From positions 62,001 to 126,000 of the forward strand of contig CANNDC010000006.1 of NCBI GenBank assembly GCA_947503265.1: 64,000 nt of DNA, read 5' to 3'. Below are positions 8,490 through 17,991 of the stretch, piece after piece. Both the position numbers and the translations under genes were made by a program. Below the pieces are notes generated by a model, which was not told the origin of the DNA, ran no database searches, and saw nothing but the letters and a program-made list of their open reading frames with translations. The stretch is from an uncultured Alteromonadaceae bacterium (GTDB lineage: Bacteria; Pseudomonadota; Gammaproteobacteria; Enterobacterales; Alteromonadaceae). Position 1 is the stretch's first letter, and each line of letters begins with the position of its first letter.

Positions 8490-9389
8490 TTAGTCTATGC
8501 CCGCCTGCATTTGGTTAACTTCAACTTTTACAAAGTCGATGAAGTCTTCGCAGATCTTCGGTAACGGTTTATTGTCCAAATAAAGGCCTTTTAACTGAAA
8601 CGAAAGAGGTGGTTCAAACGAAGCCATATTAACTTTTGGTGACAAGTTCCCCAGGGCTGTAAATTTGTCTATGGTGCAACATCCTAGTCCCTGAGAAACT
8701 AAATTGGCGGCGATATAGTAGGTATCTACTTGAAGGGTGCTTTGTACCTCAACGTCGCTATCAAGTAATCGATTCCAGACCAAATCTCCCAGTGGGCCAC
8801 TATCCCAAATTCCGATTAATTCTGAATCTGCTAGTTCGTCTACAGATAATGTGTTTGGATTATCGTTAAAGTAATCTTCTGGATAAAGAACAACCATTTC
8901 GCTCTCCCCCAATTCATACTCATTCACCCCCGGCATTGTCGGTGATGAATACAATATGGCGAGGTCACATTTATGTTCAACAAGCGTTTGCAGTGCTTCG
9001 TCATTGTGAAGTGTTTGTAATTTAAACTTAACCTTTGGGTGCTTTTTGCGGAAACTAGCAATCGCTTTCGGCAGCAATTGAAAACCTAGTGCTGGAGAAA
9101 ACGCAATATTAACGATGCCATCGGCACTGTGTTGGATATTTTCTGACATTTTCCGGATGGAATGAATTTGTTTATAAATTTTATCTACTTCTGAAAACAG
9201 CATGTTAGCTTCTGAAGTAGGTATCAATTTTCCCTTGGTTCTTTTAAAAAGTTTAAACCCGAGTTGCAACTCTGCATGCGCTAATACCTTACTGACAGAA
9301 GGTTGAGACACGTACAATAATTTTGCAGCATTGGTAATTGAACCGGTAGTGTAGATAGCATGAAACACTTCTATATGTCGTAAACGCAT
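8490..9389 (-). CDS. LysR-family transcriptional regulator (candidate D-Glu regulator)
   Basis: The 299-residue protein has an N-terminal winged helix-turn-helix (MRLRHIEVFHAIYTTGSITNA..., residues 1-60) and a periplasmic-binding-like effector domain (about 92-290), the usual LysR length and order. It lies between the dgcNA pair and the NhaC-type transporter gene on one strand, with 11 bp to the transporter. It is therefore likely the local activator, like the DgcR regulators of dgcN/dgcA loci. Two T-N11-A palindromes upstream of this gene set fit LysR binding. The effector (D-Glu or N-acetyl-D-Glu) is inference. Confidence 0.85.
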   Translation of the reverse strand: MRLRHIEVFHAIYTTGSITNAAKLLYVSQPSVSKVLAHAELQLGFKLFKRTKGKLIPTSEANMLFSEVDKIYKQIHSIRKMSENIQHSADGIVNIAFSPALGFQLLPKAIASFRKKHPKVKFKLQTLHNDEALQTLVEHKCDLAILYSSPTMPGVNEYELGESEMVVLYPEDYFNDNPNTLSVDELADSELIGIWDSGPLGDLVWNRLLDSDVEVQSTLQVDTYYIAANLVSQGLGCCTIDKFTALGNLSPKVNMASFEPPLSFQLKGLYLDNKPLPKICEDFIDFVKVEVNQMQAGID

Positions 9390-9400
9390 GAGTTACCTAT

Positions 9401-11119
9401 TTAAACCAGAATAAGTGTGCAGATCGTCCACAATATGGCAGCTATAAATGCCGCAACAGACGCAGGAAATATTTGAGATTTAACATGGTCCATTAAATCA
9501 CAACCAGTAGTCATTGCACTTAATATCGTAGTATCTGAAATGGGCGAACACTGGTCACCATAAACGCTACCATTCAGTACCGTAGCGAAACAAATAGCCA
9601 TATAAACTTCAGGATTTGCTAAACCTTGGCTTTCTGCAATAACCCAAGCAAGAGGCATTGCCAGAGGAAATGCAATCGCATAGGTTCCCCAACTTGTACC
9701 GGTAGAAAACGCAATAATCATAGTCAACAATTGCAGAATGACGGGTAAAAGCCAAAAAGGCAATTGCTCTCCGAGTAAATCAATTAAATATAAGCCACCA
9801 CCAATTTCTTTACTTATACCACCAATTGTAATCGCGAGTATTAACACTACAGACGCGACAACTACGCCTTTGAATCCATTCCCTATGCCATCCAATAACT
9901 CATGTAACGTCATGCCTTTATATAGCGCGATCACGCACGATAACAATAAAGCACAACCAAATGCCCAATTCACTTTTGGTGTGCCAAAAGTGATAAATGT
10001 ACCTACGGCAAGACCAATAAGTAAAACTAACGGAAGCGCAAATTCGAGTACATGGGGAGTGTAATCTTTTGGAACTTGAGGAACATGCAATTCTTTGGCA
10101 CTCATGGGATGAGCTTCCGGAGCATCCAATTCGCCAGTCTGCTCCGCGCGCAATTTTGCTTTTCTAATTCGTGAACCAGAGAAAAAAGTCACATTGAGAC
10201 TAAGTAACAAGGTACCGATAACTGCAAATATGCCGTAAAAACTAAAAGGGATACTCGAAAAGAAAAATTGAATTCTATCGGCTTCTGTCGCTAAAAAAGC
10301 AACTCCTGGCACAAAGATAAGAGCTTGAATATAAGCAGGCCAAGCGTTGAAGGCGAGTACAGATGCAATGGGGGAAGCTGTTGAATCTACTATATAACTC
10401 ATCTCTTCATGACTAACTTTAGCTTTGTCAGCCAATGGCTTAACAGTTGTACCCACCAATACTGTGCTTACGGTACCCCCTTGAAAAAAGATAACACCTA
10501 ACATCCATGTGACTAATTTGGCAGAACGCGGGCCAGAGACAAAATGCTTGGTCATATAGTCTGCAAAAGCTTGCGCTGCACCTGTTTTAGACCAAACGCC
10601 CATTAGGCCCCCCAATAACCATAAGTATAAAAGTAAAATAAAAGCTGCGCTGTCAGTAGCTATGCTAGGTTGCAGAACTTTATCAGTTATATCGTATCGA
10701 CCCAGCATGATTGCACCTATGATCGTACCGCCAAGCAAAGCAGTTATCGGTTCTCGAGTTAATAAACACAGCCCGATGGCGACGATTGCAGGAAGAATAG
10801 ACCATAATCCAAAGTGAAATCCTGGCTTTAACAAAACTGGTTTTTCATCGGCAGTTTTGACCCATTGTTGAGTAAGAGAGGGTTCAGCATCAAGGTCATT
10901 AAGTGCTTGTTGCCTTAAAGGCGAGTCCGAATAGTCTACTAAGGTTGGAATAACGACTTCGGTTCCGCGAAACTTGTAAGCCAAATCACCAGTATGATTA
11001 GTGTAGGTGTCATACAAGTAGCTTTGTTCTTTCCATGTACGTTGGCTAAAGTTATCTACATAGATTGCACAGAGCAATGCGGCTAGAAAGAACACTAACC
11101 CAGTTTTGTTAGCTGTCAT
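9401..11119 (-). CDS. NhaC-family Na+-coupled transporter with extracytoplasmic N-terminal insert
   Basis: The 572-residue membrane protein has about 12 hydrophobic segments and the family's paired motifs ([55 protein letters not shown]). Between the first membrane segment (about 5-22) and the next (about 105) there is a hydrophilic stretch of about 80 residues. It is absent from ordinary NhaC and from the second NhaC in this window (53627-55111). The gene begins the minus-strand dgc operon and has a good AGGAG ribosome site. From context it likely imports D-glutamate or glutamyl products with Na+ rather than acting purely as a proton antiporter; this is inference. Confidence 0.8.
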   Translation of the reverse strand: MTANKTGLVFFLAALLCAIYVDNFSQRTWKEQSYLYDTYTNHTGDLAYKFRGTEVVIPTLVDYSDSPLRQQALNDLDAEPSLTQQWVKTADEKPVLLKPGFHFGLWSILPAIVAIGLCLLTREPITALLGGTIIGAIMLGRYDITDKVLQPSIATDSAAFILLLYLWLLGGLMGVWSKTGAAQAFADYMTKHFVSGPRSAKLVTWMLGVIFFQGGTVSTVLVGTTVKPLADKAKVSHEEMSYIVDSTASPIASVLAFNAWPAYIQALIFVPGVAFLATEADRIQFFFSSIPFSFYGIFAVIGTLLLSLNVTFFSGSRIRKAKLRAEQTGELDAPEAHPMSAKELHVPQVPKDYTPHVLEFALPLVLLIGLAVGTFITFGTPKVNWAFGCALLLSCVIALYKGMTLHELLDGIGNGFKGVVVASVVLILAITIGGISKEIGGGLYLIDLLGEQLPFWLLPVILQLLTMIIAFSTGTSWGTYAIAFPLAMPLAWVIAESQGLANPEVYMAICFATVLNGSVYGDQCSPISDTTILSAMTTGCDLMDHVKSQIFPASVAAFIAAILWTICTLILV

Positions 11120-11246
11120 TAGTTTCTGCTCCTAAGTCTTCACAATTACTTTTAGGGTAAGTTGGCCCTAGTTGATATCTTTAACAATGAAAAATTAGGC
11201 TAGCATGCCGACTCAAATATGTATCATCACTAATCCAAAACAGATC

Positions 11247-11261
11247 ATAACCAATGGTTAT
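11247..11261. promoter_or_regulatory. LysR-type box, copy 1
   Basis: ATAACCAATGGTTAT is a perfect inverted repeat with 6-bp arms (ATAACC/GGTTAT) and a T-N11-A layout, the classical LysR box. It is about 128 bp upstream of the transporter start. It matches copy 2 at 13 of 15 positions. Confidence 0.55.
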
Positions 11262-11394
11262 ATCGACGGTGAACAGCACTTTATAAATGCGCAATACATC
11301 AAAATTCAATGGCTTTACTTGATACTTCTGTTGTTATTAAATTACTGTGTACTAGTATTTTGGGGCTAGTTGGCGCTAATAAAAAAACAACAAT

Positions 11395-11409
11395 ATAACC
11401 AAACGTTAT
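11395..11409. promoter_or_regulatory. LysR-type box, copy 2
   Basis: ATAACCAAACGTTAT has 5-bp arms (ATAAC/GTTAT) and the same T-N11-A layout, and is identical to copy 1 at 13 of 15 positions. It is about 107 bp upstream of the TonB receptor ATG, where an activator would bind for that promoter. Confidence 0.55.
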
Positions 11410-11515
11410 GAGGCTCAAAAAAACCATTAATTGATTAATTAGCCTGCCTTGTCCATTGTTTTTACCTAAAACAAGAACTATAAAATTAACACTAACTATT
11501 AATAATGGAACAAGT

Positions 11516-14359
11516 ATGAAAACAATAAACAGATTGAATTACACAAAATCGTTAGTCGCAATCAGTGTATTTAGCGCTCTTACAGGTTTAAGTTTGAATA
11601 CATACGCACAATCTGAAAATGCGAATAACGAATCAACAGTAGAAAAAATTCAGGTACTTGGTTCAAATATCAAAGTAAACAGAGATACTGGCGCCCTGCC
11701 AGTTACCGCTTTAACAGCAGAAGATATTGAAGAGACCGCTGCAATGACGGGCGATGAGTTAATTCGTTCAATCCCGCAAATGGGTGAAGTCAGCTTTGGA
11801 GCGGCAACAGGTAATGGAGGAGTGAATGATGCCAGAGGGGATGTCTCATCAATTAACCTGCGCGGCGTAGGCACGGGGAATACCCTTACTTTATTGAATG
11901 GACGCAGATTGGTTACCCATCCTGGTACTCAATCAGAAAACTTTGTCCCTGTTTCCACTGTGAATGCGAATGCTCTGCCCATTTCGGGACTTAGATCGCT
12001 ACAGATTTTAAGAGATGGTGCGGCGGCAATATATGGTTCAGATGCAGTTGCTGGTGTCATAAACTATCAATTAAATGATGATTATACCGGCAACAAAATC
12101 AATTTCTCTTATGGTAACTCCACTGGAACGCCTCTAGATGAAGTAACGTTTAATTATCTTACAGGGTTCGATTTCAATGATGGAAAATCCCACCTAACCG
12201 CGTCGTTTAGTTACTATGACCGAACAGGCATGATGGCGTCGGAAAGGCCCTACTCTGCAAGTCATGATTTACGTAATTATCCAGGCCTACCTGAAGAGTT
12301 TATTGGTGATACGCAATTGGACAATAGAACCACGGCAACGCCTTGGGGTGACTTTTCCTCCAGTACACTTGGTCGTTTTCATTTACAACCCGACACCGAT
12401 TCTGGATGCGAAGTTAATTTAGACGGAGGCATTTGCGCTGACAGCGGCAGTTTTCCCAGAGATCTACGATTTGATAGAGGTACAACTCGCTCATTGGTTT
12501 CCGATGTCGACAGGCTAAACCTTTATACTTACCTAACCCATGATCTTGGTAACGATATGGAGTTTTTCTCTGAAGTTACTTATTACAGTGCAACCGCGAA
12601 ACGTGTAAGAGAACAAACACCCAATTTAACAGCTCAACGCTTTACTATTGCTGATAACGCTGCGTTTAATCCTTTTGGTGAACAAGTTTTAGTAAGAAGT
12701 TATCGACCCCTTGATGCTGGACCACGAAACGTCGAAGTAGATGATACCAGTTATCGTATCCTTGCCGGTTTAAAGGGTGATATAGACGATTGGTATTGGG
12801 AAACAGCCGCTTTCTATACCAAAGCGAAAACTGAAGACAGAGCAAATCGGGTTCAAGCAAGTGCTTTCCAGGCAGCAGTGAATAATACAGATGCAGGTCA
12901 AGCTTATAATATCTTTACAGGGGGTGATATAAGCAACCCGAATGTAGGCGATAGCACCCTTAATTCCAGTAGTGTTATTGATCAGTTTATGGTCAATGTA
13001 TCCAGAGATTCTGAAACCAGCTTAGCTTCAATTGATTTCAAAATGAGCAATAGCGAAATTTTTAGTGTACCTGCTGGAGATGCCGGGATTGCAGTAGGAA
13101 TAGAATACCGCCGTGAAACTTACGAAGATGATCGAGATGACTTACTCGATGGTTCTAACCCATTCATCGATCAAAATACTGGGGTTGAGCTTTCCGGAAG
13201 TGATGTTTTAGGTAGCAGCCCTACTCCCGATTCTAAAGCAAGCAGAAATATAAGCTCAGCTTTTGTTGAACTCATCATTCCGCTCTTAGATTCAGGATCT
13301 CAATATGCAGAAATTCAATTAGCGGCTAGATATGAGAACTTTTCTGACGTTGGCGACGCGTTAAAACCGAAAGTAGCGATATTTTATGAACCAACTGAAT
13401 GGCTGAGCTTGCGTGCCTCGTATGCAGGCGGTTTCAGAGCACCGGGCTTACCTCAAGTTTCAGCTGAAGGGGTACCAAGATCAAATACCCTATATGATCC
13501 AGTATTAGATTCGAGTTATGGCATTGTCGACATTCGTAGTGGCACAACAGATCTTAAACCAGAAGATGATACAAATACTTCGTTTGGTATTGTGTTGGAG
13601 CCCGTAGAAGACCTCACTATTACAATAGATGCTTGGAAAATTGAACAAGAAGACCTAGTTGGGATCTTACCAGGTTCATCTCACCTTCTTTACGATTCAC
13701 TTCTCAGAAGCCAAGGGTCTAACAATCCTGCAGTAATACGTGATGCAGGAACCAACGAAGTCATTCAAATCAATAATGACTATTTGAACCTAGGCATTCG
13801 AAATATTGAAGGGATTGATTTTAGTGTTGCCTATGATTGGGATACCGATATCGGTGACTGGTCTGTTACGTTAAATGCAGCGAATTTAAAGAAATTTGAA
13901 CAACAAGCCGATCCAATTTCTGCCCAGCTCATAGCAGCCCAATTAGCCGGTGATCCTTCGGTACCAGCAGATAGAACGGTTGCAGGTGCTGGAGATTTGC
14001 TTGAACAAAATGGTCGTCCTAAATGGCGCGCCAGAGCTGCACTAAGTTGGCGTTATCAGCAATGGGGGGCAGGTATTAATGCTAACTACGTAGGAGAAGT
14101 AAGGGACACAAGTACTACTGCTACCGTAAATGGTGAAATTGCCCAGCTTCCGGTAGATAGCTTTAGCCGGGTGAATGTCTATTTAGATTACCGTTTCCAA
14201 GAAGAAGGTTTTATGGAAGACAGCAAGCTTAGAGTTGGTATCCGAAATATTGCTGATAAAGAGCCGCCTTTAGCAGATGAACTAGCCCATGGTTATTTTG
14301 GAAGTTTACATTCGAATCGTGGACGTTATGTATATATGAATTTCAGTAAATCATTCTAG
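11516..14359 (+). CDS. TonB-dependent outer-membrane receptor (D-Glu/peptide locus)
   Basis: The start is placed at the ATG at 11516, which opens a signal peptide (KTINRLNYTKSLVAISVFSAL...YAQ); 20 residues encoded upstream look untranslated. The mature protein of about 920 residues has a plug domain (about 40-180, with INLRGVGTGNTLTLLNGRR and DGAAAIYGSDAVAGVINY) and a 22-strand-type barrel ending in an aromatic residue (YVYMNFSKSF). A cysteine pair (SGCEVNLDGGICADSG) may form a loop disulfide. It is transcribed divergently from the dgc operon and followed by a strong terminator, then by secreted peptidase and deacylase genes. An oligopeptide or polyglutamate-fragment ligand is inferred from context only. 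Confidence 0.9.
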   Translation: MKTINRLNYTKSLVAISVFSALTGLSLNTYAQSENANNESTVEKIQVLGSNIKVNRDTGALPVTALTAEDIEETAAMTGDELIRSIPQMGEVSFGAATGNGGVNDARGDVSSINLRGVGTGNTLTLLNGRRLVTHPGTQSENFVPVSTVNANALPISGLRSLQILRDGAAAIYGSDAVAGVINYQLNDDYTGNKINFSYGNSTGTPLDEVTFNYLTGFDFNDGKSHLTASFSYYDRTGMMASERPYSASHDLRNYPGLPEEFIGDTQLDNRTTATPWGDFSSSTLGRFHLQPDTDSGCEVNLDGGICADSGSFPRDLRFDRGTTRSLVSDVDRLNLYTYLTHDLGNDMEFFSEVTYYSATAKRVREQTPNLTAQRFTIADNAAFNPFGEQVLVRSYRPLDAGPRNVEVDDTSYRILAGLKGDIDDWYWETAAFYTKAKTEDRANRVQASAFQAAVNNTDAGQAYNIFTGGDISNPNVGDSTLNSSSVIDQFMVNVSRDSETSLASIDFKMSNSEIFSVPAGDAGIAVGIEYRRETYEDDRDDLLDGSNPFIDQNTGVELSGSDVLGSSPTPDSKASRNISSAFVELIIPLLDSGSQYAEIQLAARYENFSDVGDALKPKVAIFYEPTEWLSLRASYAGGFRAPGLPQVSAEGVPRSNTLYDPVLDSSYGIVDIRSGTTDLKPEDDTNTSFGIVLEPVEDLTITIDAWKIEQEDLVGILPGSSHLLYDSLLRSQGSNNPAVIRDAGTNEVIQINNDYLNLGIRNIEGIDFSVAYDWDTDIGDWSVTLNAANLKKFEQQADPISAQLIAAQLAGDPSVPADRTVAGAGDLLEQNGRPKWRARAALSWRYQQWGAGINANYVGEVRDTSTTATVNGEIAQLPVDSFSRVNVYLDYRFQEEGFMEDSKLRVGIRNIADKEPPLADELAHGYFGSLHSNRGRYVYMNFSKSF

Positions 14360-14375
14360 TTAATTCAATCTTCAC

Positions 14376-14404
14376 TTGACCCACGCTTAGTGGGTCAATT
14401 TTTA
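14376..14404 (+). terminator. Intrinsic terminator after TonB receptor
   Basis: TTGACCCAC (14376-14384), loop GCTTA, GTGGGTCAA (14390-14398), then TTTTTA. The 9-bp perfect stem plus T-run is a strong rho-independent terminator. It also shows that the apparent upstream start of the next ORF at 14390, inside the stem, is not the real one. Confidence 0.85.
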
Positions 14405-14428
14405 TCTGTTCCAATGGGTACTAACCGC

Positions 14429-15580
14429 ATGAAAAATATTTTTATATTGCTAGTGTTGTCCGCACTAGGTTTAGATAGCTATGCGTGTAGCTTCAAACAA
14501 GTCACCTTTGTCAGGGACTTTGAAATGGCTAGGTTAGATCATTGCACGCAATTGTCTGATAACCAATTTCAGTTAAAAATAAACGCAGAGAATCGGCCAA
14601 TAAATCATAGTCCTTGGTATGCTTTCCAAGTTAAGAGTAAAGTTGCTCAAGCCATTGCAATCGCTATTGAATTTGAACAAGAAAAACCACGTTATCTGCC
14701 TAAAATGAGTGTAGATGGTAAAAATTGGCAGGATATTCCTTTTACTGTTGACGATAATAAACTCATCATCAAACCCAGCGTAAGTTCAAATCCAATTTGG
14801 ATTGCGGGTCAGGAACTATTAGGTGAAAAATATTATCAACAATGGCTGAGTCAACATGCCACACGAAATTCAACTAAACTGATTAGATTAGGTCAATCTA
14901 CCCAAGGTAGAGCGATAGATGCATTGATCAGTAAAAACGACAATAATTCGGAATGGCTTGTGTTAATAGGACGTCAGCATCCACCCGAAGTAACAGGTGC
15001 ATTAGCTATGTTCCCATTTGCTTCTAGATTATTATCAAACGATTCGTTGGCTAAGAAATTTCGACAGCGATTCAATCTTATTATTGTTCCCCTACTCAAC
15101 CCTGACGGAGTTGCTCAAGGTCATTGGAGGCATAACATCAATGGTATTGACTTAAATCGAGATTGGATTGAATTTAGTCAGGCTGAAACCCGTTTAGTCA
15201 GAGATAAGCTAAATGCAATAGTTGAACAAGGAGGGAAGCTCGTTATGGCAGTAGATTTCCATTCCACTCAGCAAGACGTGTTTTACACCATGCCAACAGA
15301 TTATGGTCTGCATCCAAAAACCTTGGTTGTAGATTGGCTGAAATTATTAAAACAAAAAACTGCGTCTTCATTTGTAGTGAGAAACAAACCAGGATCTAGT
15401 CCAGGTCGAGGCATATTTAAGCAGTATTTTGCCGATACATTTGGTGTACATGCTATTACTTATGAGATGGGAGACAATACCAATAGAATGATGATATCTC
15501 ACGTAGCCAACCAAGCAGCACTAACATTAATGGAAACGCTACTAACAACTTCGCCTAGCGATTTTCAGCCAGAGAATTAA
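14429..15580 (+). CDS. Secreted M14 zinc carboxypeptidase, CCP-like (M14D)
   Basis: The start is the ATG at 14429 (MKNIFILLVLSALGLDSYA signal peptide), giving 383 residues. Residues about 25-125 form a beta-sandwich with the SPWYAFQV segment typical of the N-domain of cytosolic carboxypeptidases (CCPs). The M14 catalytic domain follows: zinc ligands H184 and E187 (HPPE) and H278 (DFHST), substrate-binding N243-R244 (DLNRDW), general base E346 (YEMGDN). Characterised CCP relatives trim glutamates from polyglutamate side chains. Next to D-Glu genes this suggests a periplasmic or secreted deglutamylase-like enzyme. A peptidoglycan-peptide amidase is the alternative. Confidence 0.8.
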   Translation: MKNIFILLVLSALGLDSYACSFKQVTFVRDFEMARLDHCTQLSDNQFQLKINAENRPINHSPWYAFQVKSKVAQAIAIAIEFEQEKPRYLPKMSVDGKNWQDIPFTVDDNKLIIKPSVSSNPIWIAGQELLGEKYYQQWLSQHATRNSTKLIRLGQSTQGRAIDALISKNDNNSEWLVLIGRQHPPEVTGALAMFPFASRLLSNDSLAKKFRQRFNLIIVPLLNPDGVAQGHWRHNINGIDLNRDWIEFSQAETRLVRDKLNAIVEQGGKLVMAVDFHSTQQDVFYTMPTDYGLHPKTLVVDWLKLLKQKTASSFVVRNKPGSSPGRGIFKQYFADTFGVHAITYEMGDNTNRMMISHVANQAALTLMETLLTTSPSDFQPEN

Positions 15581-15590
15581 ACTGAAACTT

Positions 15591-17159
15591 ATGAAAAAAT
15601 TAGTGTTATTCATTAGCTCATTGTTTTGTTTTTCTTGCACACCGAATCAACAAATGCAGAAAATCGACGTGGATACGTTAATTCATTCTGGTTTAGTTTT
15701 TGAAGGTACAGATAACCCGCCAAAAAAACTTGATATTGCAATTTGTAACCAACAAATATGTGGAATATCGACCGAAGGACGAAACACATATCAAGCCAAG
15801 CGAACCATTGATGCCAGCGGTCTTATAGTGAGTCCAGGTTTTATCGATCCACATACTCACTCATTTGACGAACTTAAAAGCCTAGATAAAAATCACAATT
15901 CAAATTATTTATTTCAAGGTGTTACTACGGTAGTAAATGGAAATGATGGTGGTGGTCCAGCAGATCTTAGTGCTGCAATTAGTCAATTAAATGCCAATGG
16001 TATTGGAACAAACACCGCCTTTTACGTAGGGCACGGCAGTATTCGAAAAGCAGTAATGGGAACAGCAAAACGCCCTGCTTCATCCGATGAGATAGAGGAA
16101 ATGAAAGCGCTAGTTGAACGCGCAATGCAACAAGGTGCGTTAGGATTATCGTCTGGTTTGTATTATGTTCCGGGCAGCTTCGCAAAAACTGAAGAAGTTA
16201 TTGAATTGGCAAAAGTTGCTGCTCAATACAAGGGTATTTATGACACCCACTTGCGAGATGAAAGCACGTTCAATGTTGGCTTTATTGCAGCAGTTGATGA
16301 AGCAATTGAAATTGCAAAAAAAGCTGATATTCACCTGCATATTGCTCATATAAAGGCTTTAGGTGTGGATGTGTGGGGGCAAAGCAAAGACGCAATCGAC
16401 ATGATCAATAACGCAAGAGGAGCGGGAATTCGAATCAGTGCTGATCAATATCCTTGGCAAGCATCGGGGACCAATATTAGAAGTGCAGTCGTACCAAAAT
16501 GGGCTATGGCAGATTCAAATGATGCTTTCTTAGCTCGACTCGATAACCGAGATACTGCTGAGAAAATCAAGCAAGAAATTGCTGAAAATATAAGACGTCG
16601 AGGAGGTGCCGAAGCTCTGTTAATTACCGCTTCAGACGATGAAAGCATATTAGGTTTGACCCTTAAAGAACTCTCCGAAAAACTAAACCTGTCGAATGAA
16701 GAAACAGTGTTCTATCTGGTTCGTAATGGAAGAACACGTGTCGCATCTTTCAATATGAATAAAGACGATATTATCGCGTTTATGCAACAACCTTGGGTTG
16801 TCACCTCATCTGATGGAACCAATGGTCATCCAAGAAAATTTGCTAGCTTTCCACAGAAATATCGAAAGTACGTAGTTGATTTAGAAGTCATAGATTTACA
16901 GAGGTTTATTTACAGCAGCACAGGACAAGTTGCAGAAATTTTGGGAATAACAGAGCGTGGCCGTTTGGAAATAGGTAAAAAAGCCGACATTGTCGTTTTT
17001 GATCCCGAGTCTTATCGACCTTTGGCGAATTTCAAAAATTGGGATCTACTTACTGAAGGCGTTAAAAATGTGTTTGTGAATGGGCAAGAAACGATTAAAA
17101 ATGGAGAGTACACAGGGGTACTGTCGGGTCAGATAGTCAAGAGAATATCTTCCAATTAG
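15591..17159 (+). CDS. N-acyl-D-amino-acid deacylase (D-aminoacylase), secreted/lipoprotein
   Basis: The 522-residue amidohydrolase starts with a short hydrophobic segment and a Cys (LFCFSC, C16) that may be a poorly conserved lipobox. Metal and catalytic motifs are present: H88-T-H90 (GFIDPHTHS), the His of THLRDE (about 217), HIAHIKA (about 247) and the catalytic Asp of TSSDGTNGHP (about 405). The C-terminus returns to the urease-like beta domain (GRLEIGKKADIVVFD). It lies 10 bp after the M14 gene, so the two are almost surely co-transcribed. Family members release free D-amino acids, including D-Glu, from N-acyl forms, which would feed DgcN. Exact specificity is unknown. Confidence 0.85.
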   Translation: MKKLVLFISSLFCFSCTPNQQMQKIDVDTLIHSGLVFEGTDNPPKKLDIAICNQQICGISTEGRNTYQAKRTIDASGLIVSPGFIDPHTHSFDELKSLDKNHNSNYLFQGVTTVVNGNDGGGPADLSAAISQLNANGIGTNTAFYVGHGSIRKAVMGTAKRPASSDEIEEMKALVERAMQQGALGLSSGLYYVPGSFAKTEEVIELAKVAAQYKGIYDTHLRDESTFNVGFIAAVDEAIEIAKKADIHLHIAHIKALGVDVWGQSKDAIDMINNARGAGIRISADQYPWQASGTNIRSAVVPKWAMADSNDAFLARLDNRDTAEKIKQEIAENIRRRGGAEALLITASDDESILGLTLKELSEKLNLSNEETVFYLVRNGRTRVASFNMNKDDIIAFMQQPWVVTSSDGTNGHPRKFASFPQKYRKYVVDLEVIDLQRFIYSSTGQVAEILGITERGRLEIGKKADIVVFDPESYRPLANFKNWDLLTEGVKNVFVNGQETIKNGEYTGVLSGQIVKRISSN

Positions 17160-17482
17160 TTGTATCCCAATACGCAGTAGTATGTCACACCAGAAGAAAC
17201 TTGTAATATCTGATTTTTATTGTCGGACTTTTTTTGAACACCTCTCTCCAAAAACAACCTACAGGGTTTTAGATTTCTCCTAGCCTTTTTCTTATCCAGC
17301 GAACTCTTAATTACATTCATGTCTGAACATACCTTAGTAAATTTTAGACAATTTTAGCACCATTGGAATATATGCACTCATATTGTGTATTTAGGTAACC
17401 ATAACCTTGTATTATATGTTTAAGTTATGATTTTCATTAAAAAATGAGCCGTAAAACAAATTGGTCTAATTCTTTCAATGCG
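17160..17482. other. Intergenic region, convergent, nothing identified
   Basis: This 323-bp gap lies between the deacylase and MarR genes, which face each other. I see no convincing ORF, hairpin terminator or repeat, only T-rich stretches such as that near 17229-17235. Confidence 0.5.
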
Positions 17483-17959
17483 TTAACTCAAACCAAAGTT
17501 GTTTTCTTCCATTTCTTCCACTTTGTTATCGAGTTTTTCCATTATCCGCATCAAGTCACGATACTCACTGATGTCCAGAGAGCTAATTAACTCTTCTTCC
17601 CAATCTAATGCTTTGGGAGCAATTTTAGCGTAAATGTCTCGCCCTTGTGTAGTTAAAGATAGATAAGCAGCTCGATTATCTTTTTCGTCTTTCTCTCTAA
17701 TCAACAAGTTTTTATTTTCTAGCGTTTTTACTGCTCGAGAGACTTTAGACTTGTCCATAAAAGTGACTTTGCCAATATCTTTCGCGTTGAGTTTGTCGTT
17801 TTCAGCCAAGCGTGCAAGTACTCGCCACTCGGGGACTGAAATATCAAACTCGGTACGATAGATTTTAGAACAGGCATTACTAATATTCGTGGCAAGATTT
17901 ACCATTCTGTAGGGTACAAATAAATTTAGCATGACGGTTCTGTTTTCTTTTTCACTCAT
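17483..17959 (-). CDS. MarR-family transcriptional regulator
   Basis: The 158-residue protein has the MarR winged-helix core (PEWRVLARLAENDKLNAKDIGKVTFMDKSKVSRAVKTLENKNLLIREKDEKDNRAAYLSLT), with the wing Asp/Arg (KDNR) that contacts DNA. It is the first regulator next to the homogentisate cluster, downstream of the MBL gene on the same strand, so it is a good candidate repressor for hydroxyphenylacetate or homogentisate catabolism. A strong inverted repeat lies 33-49 bp upstream of its start, consistent with autoregulation. Well-studied hmg clusters often use an IclR regulator instead. Confidence 0.88.
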   Translation of the reverse strand: MSEKENRTVMLNLFVPYRMVNLATNISNACSKIYRTEFDISVPEWRVLARLAENDKLNAKDIGKVTFMDKSKVSRAVKTLENKNLLIREKDEKDNRAAYLSLTTQGRDIYAKIAPKALDWEEELISSLDISEYRDLMRIMEKLDNKVEEMEENNFGLS

Positions 17960-17991
17960 AGGGCTTTGCTCCGCTTACAGAAATACTGATA

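Larger units (their letters stand above)
11120..11515. other. Divergent regulatory region between dgc operon and TonB receptor
   Basis: The 396-bp gap has no convincing ORF; the first residues of the longer receptor ORF (11456-11515) are not signal-peptide-like. It contains two related 15-bp palindromes, listed separately. It is AT-rich towards the receptor, with ATTAATTGATTAAT at about 11426. It is the natural place for coordinated control of both directions. Confidence 0.6.
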
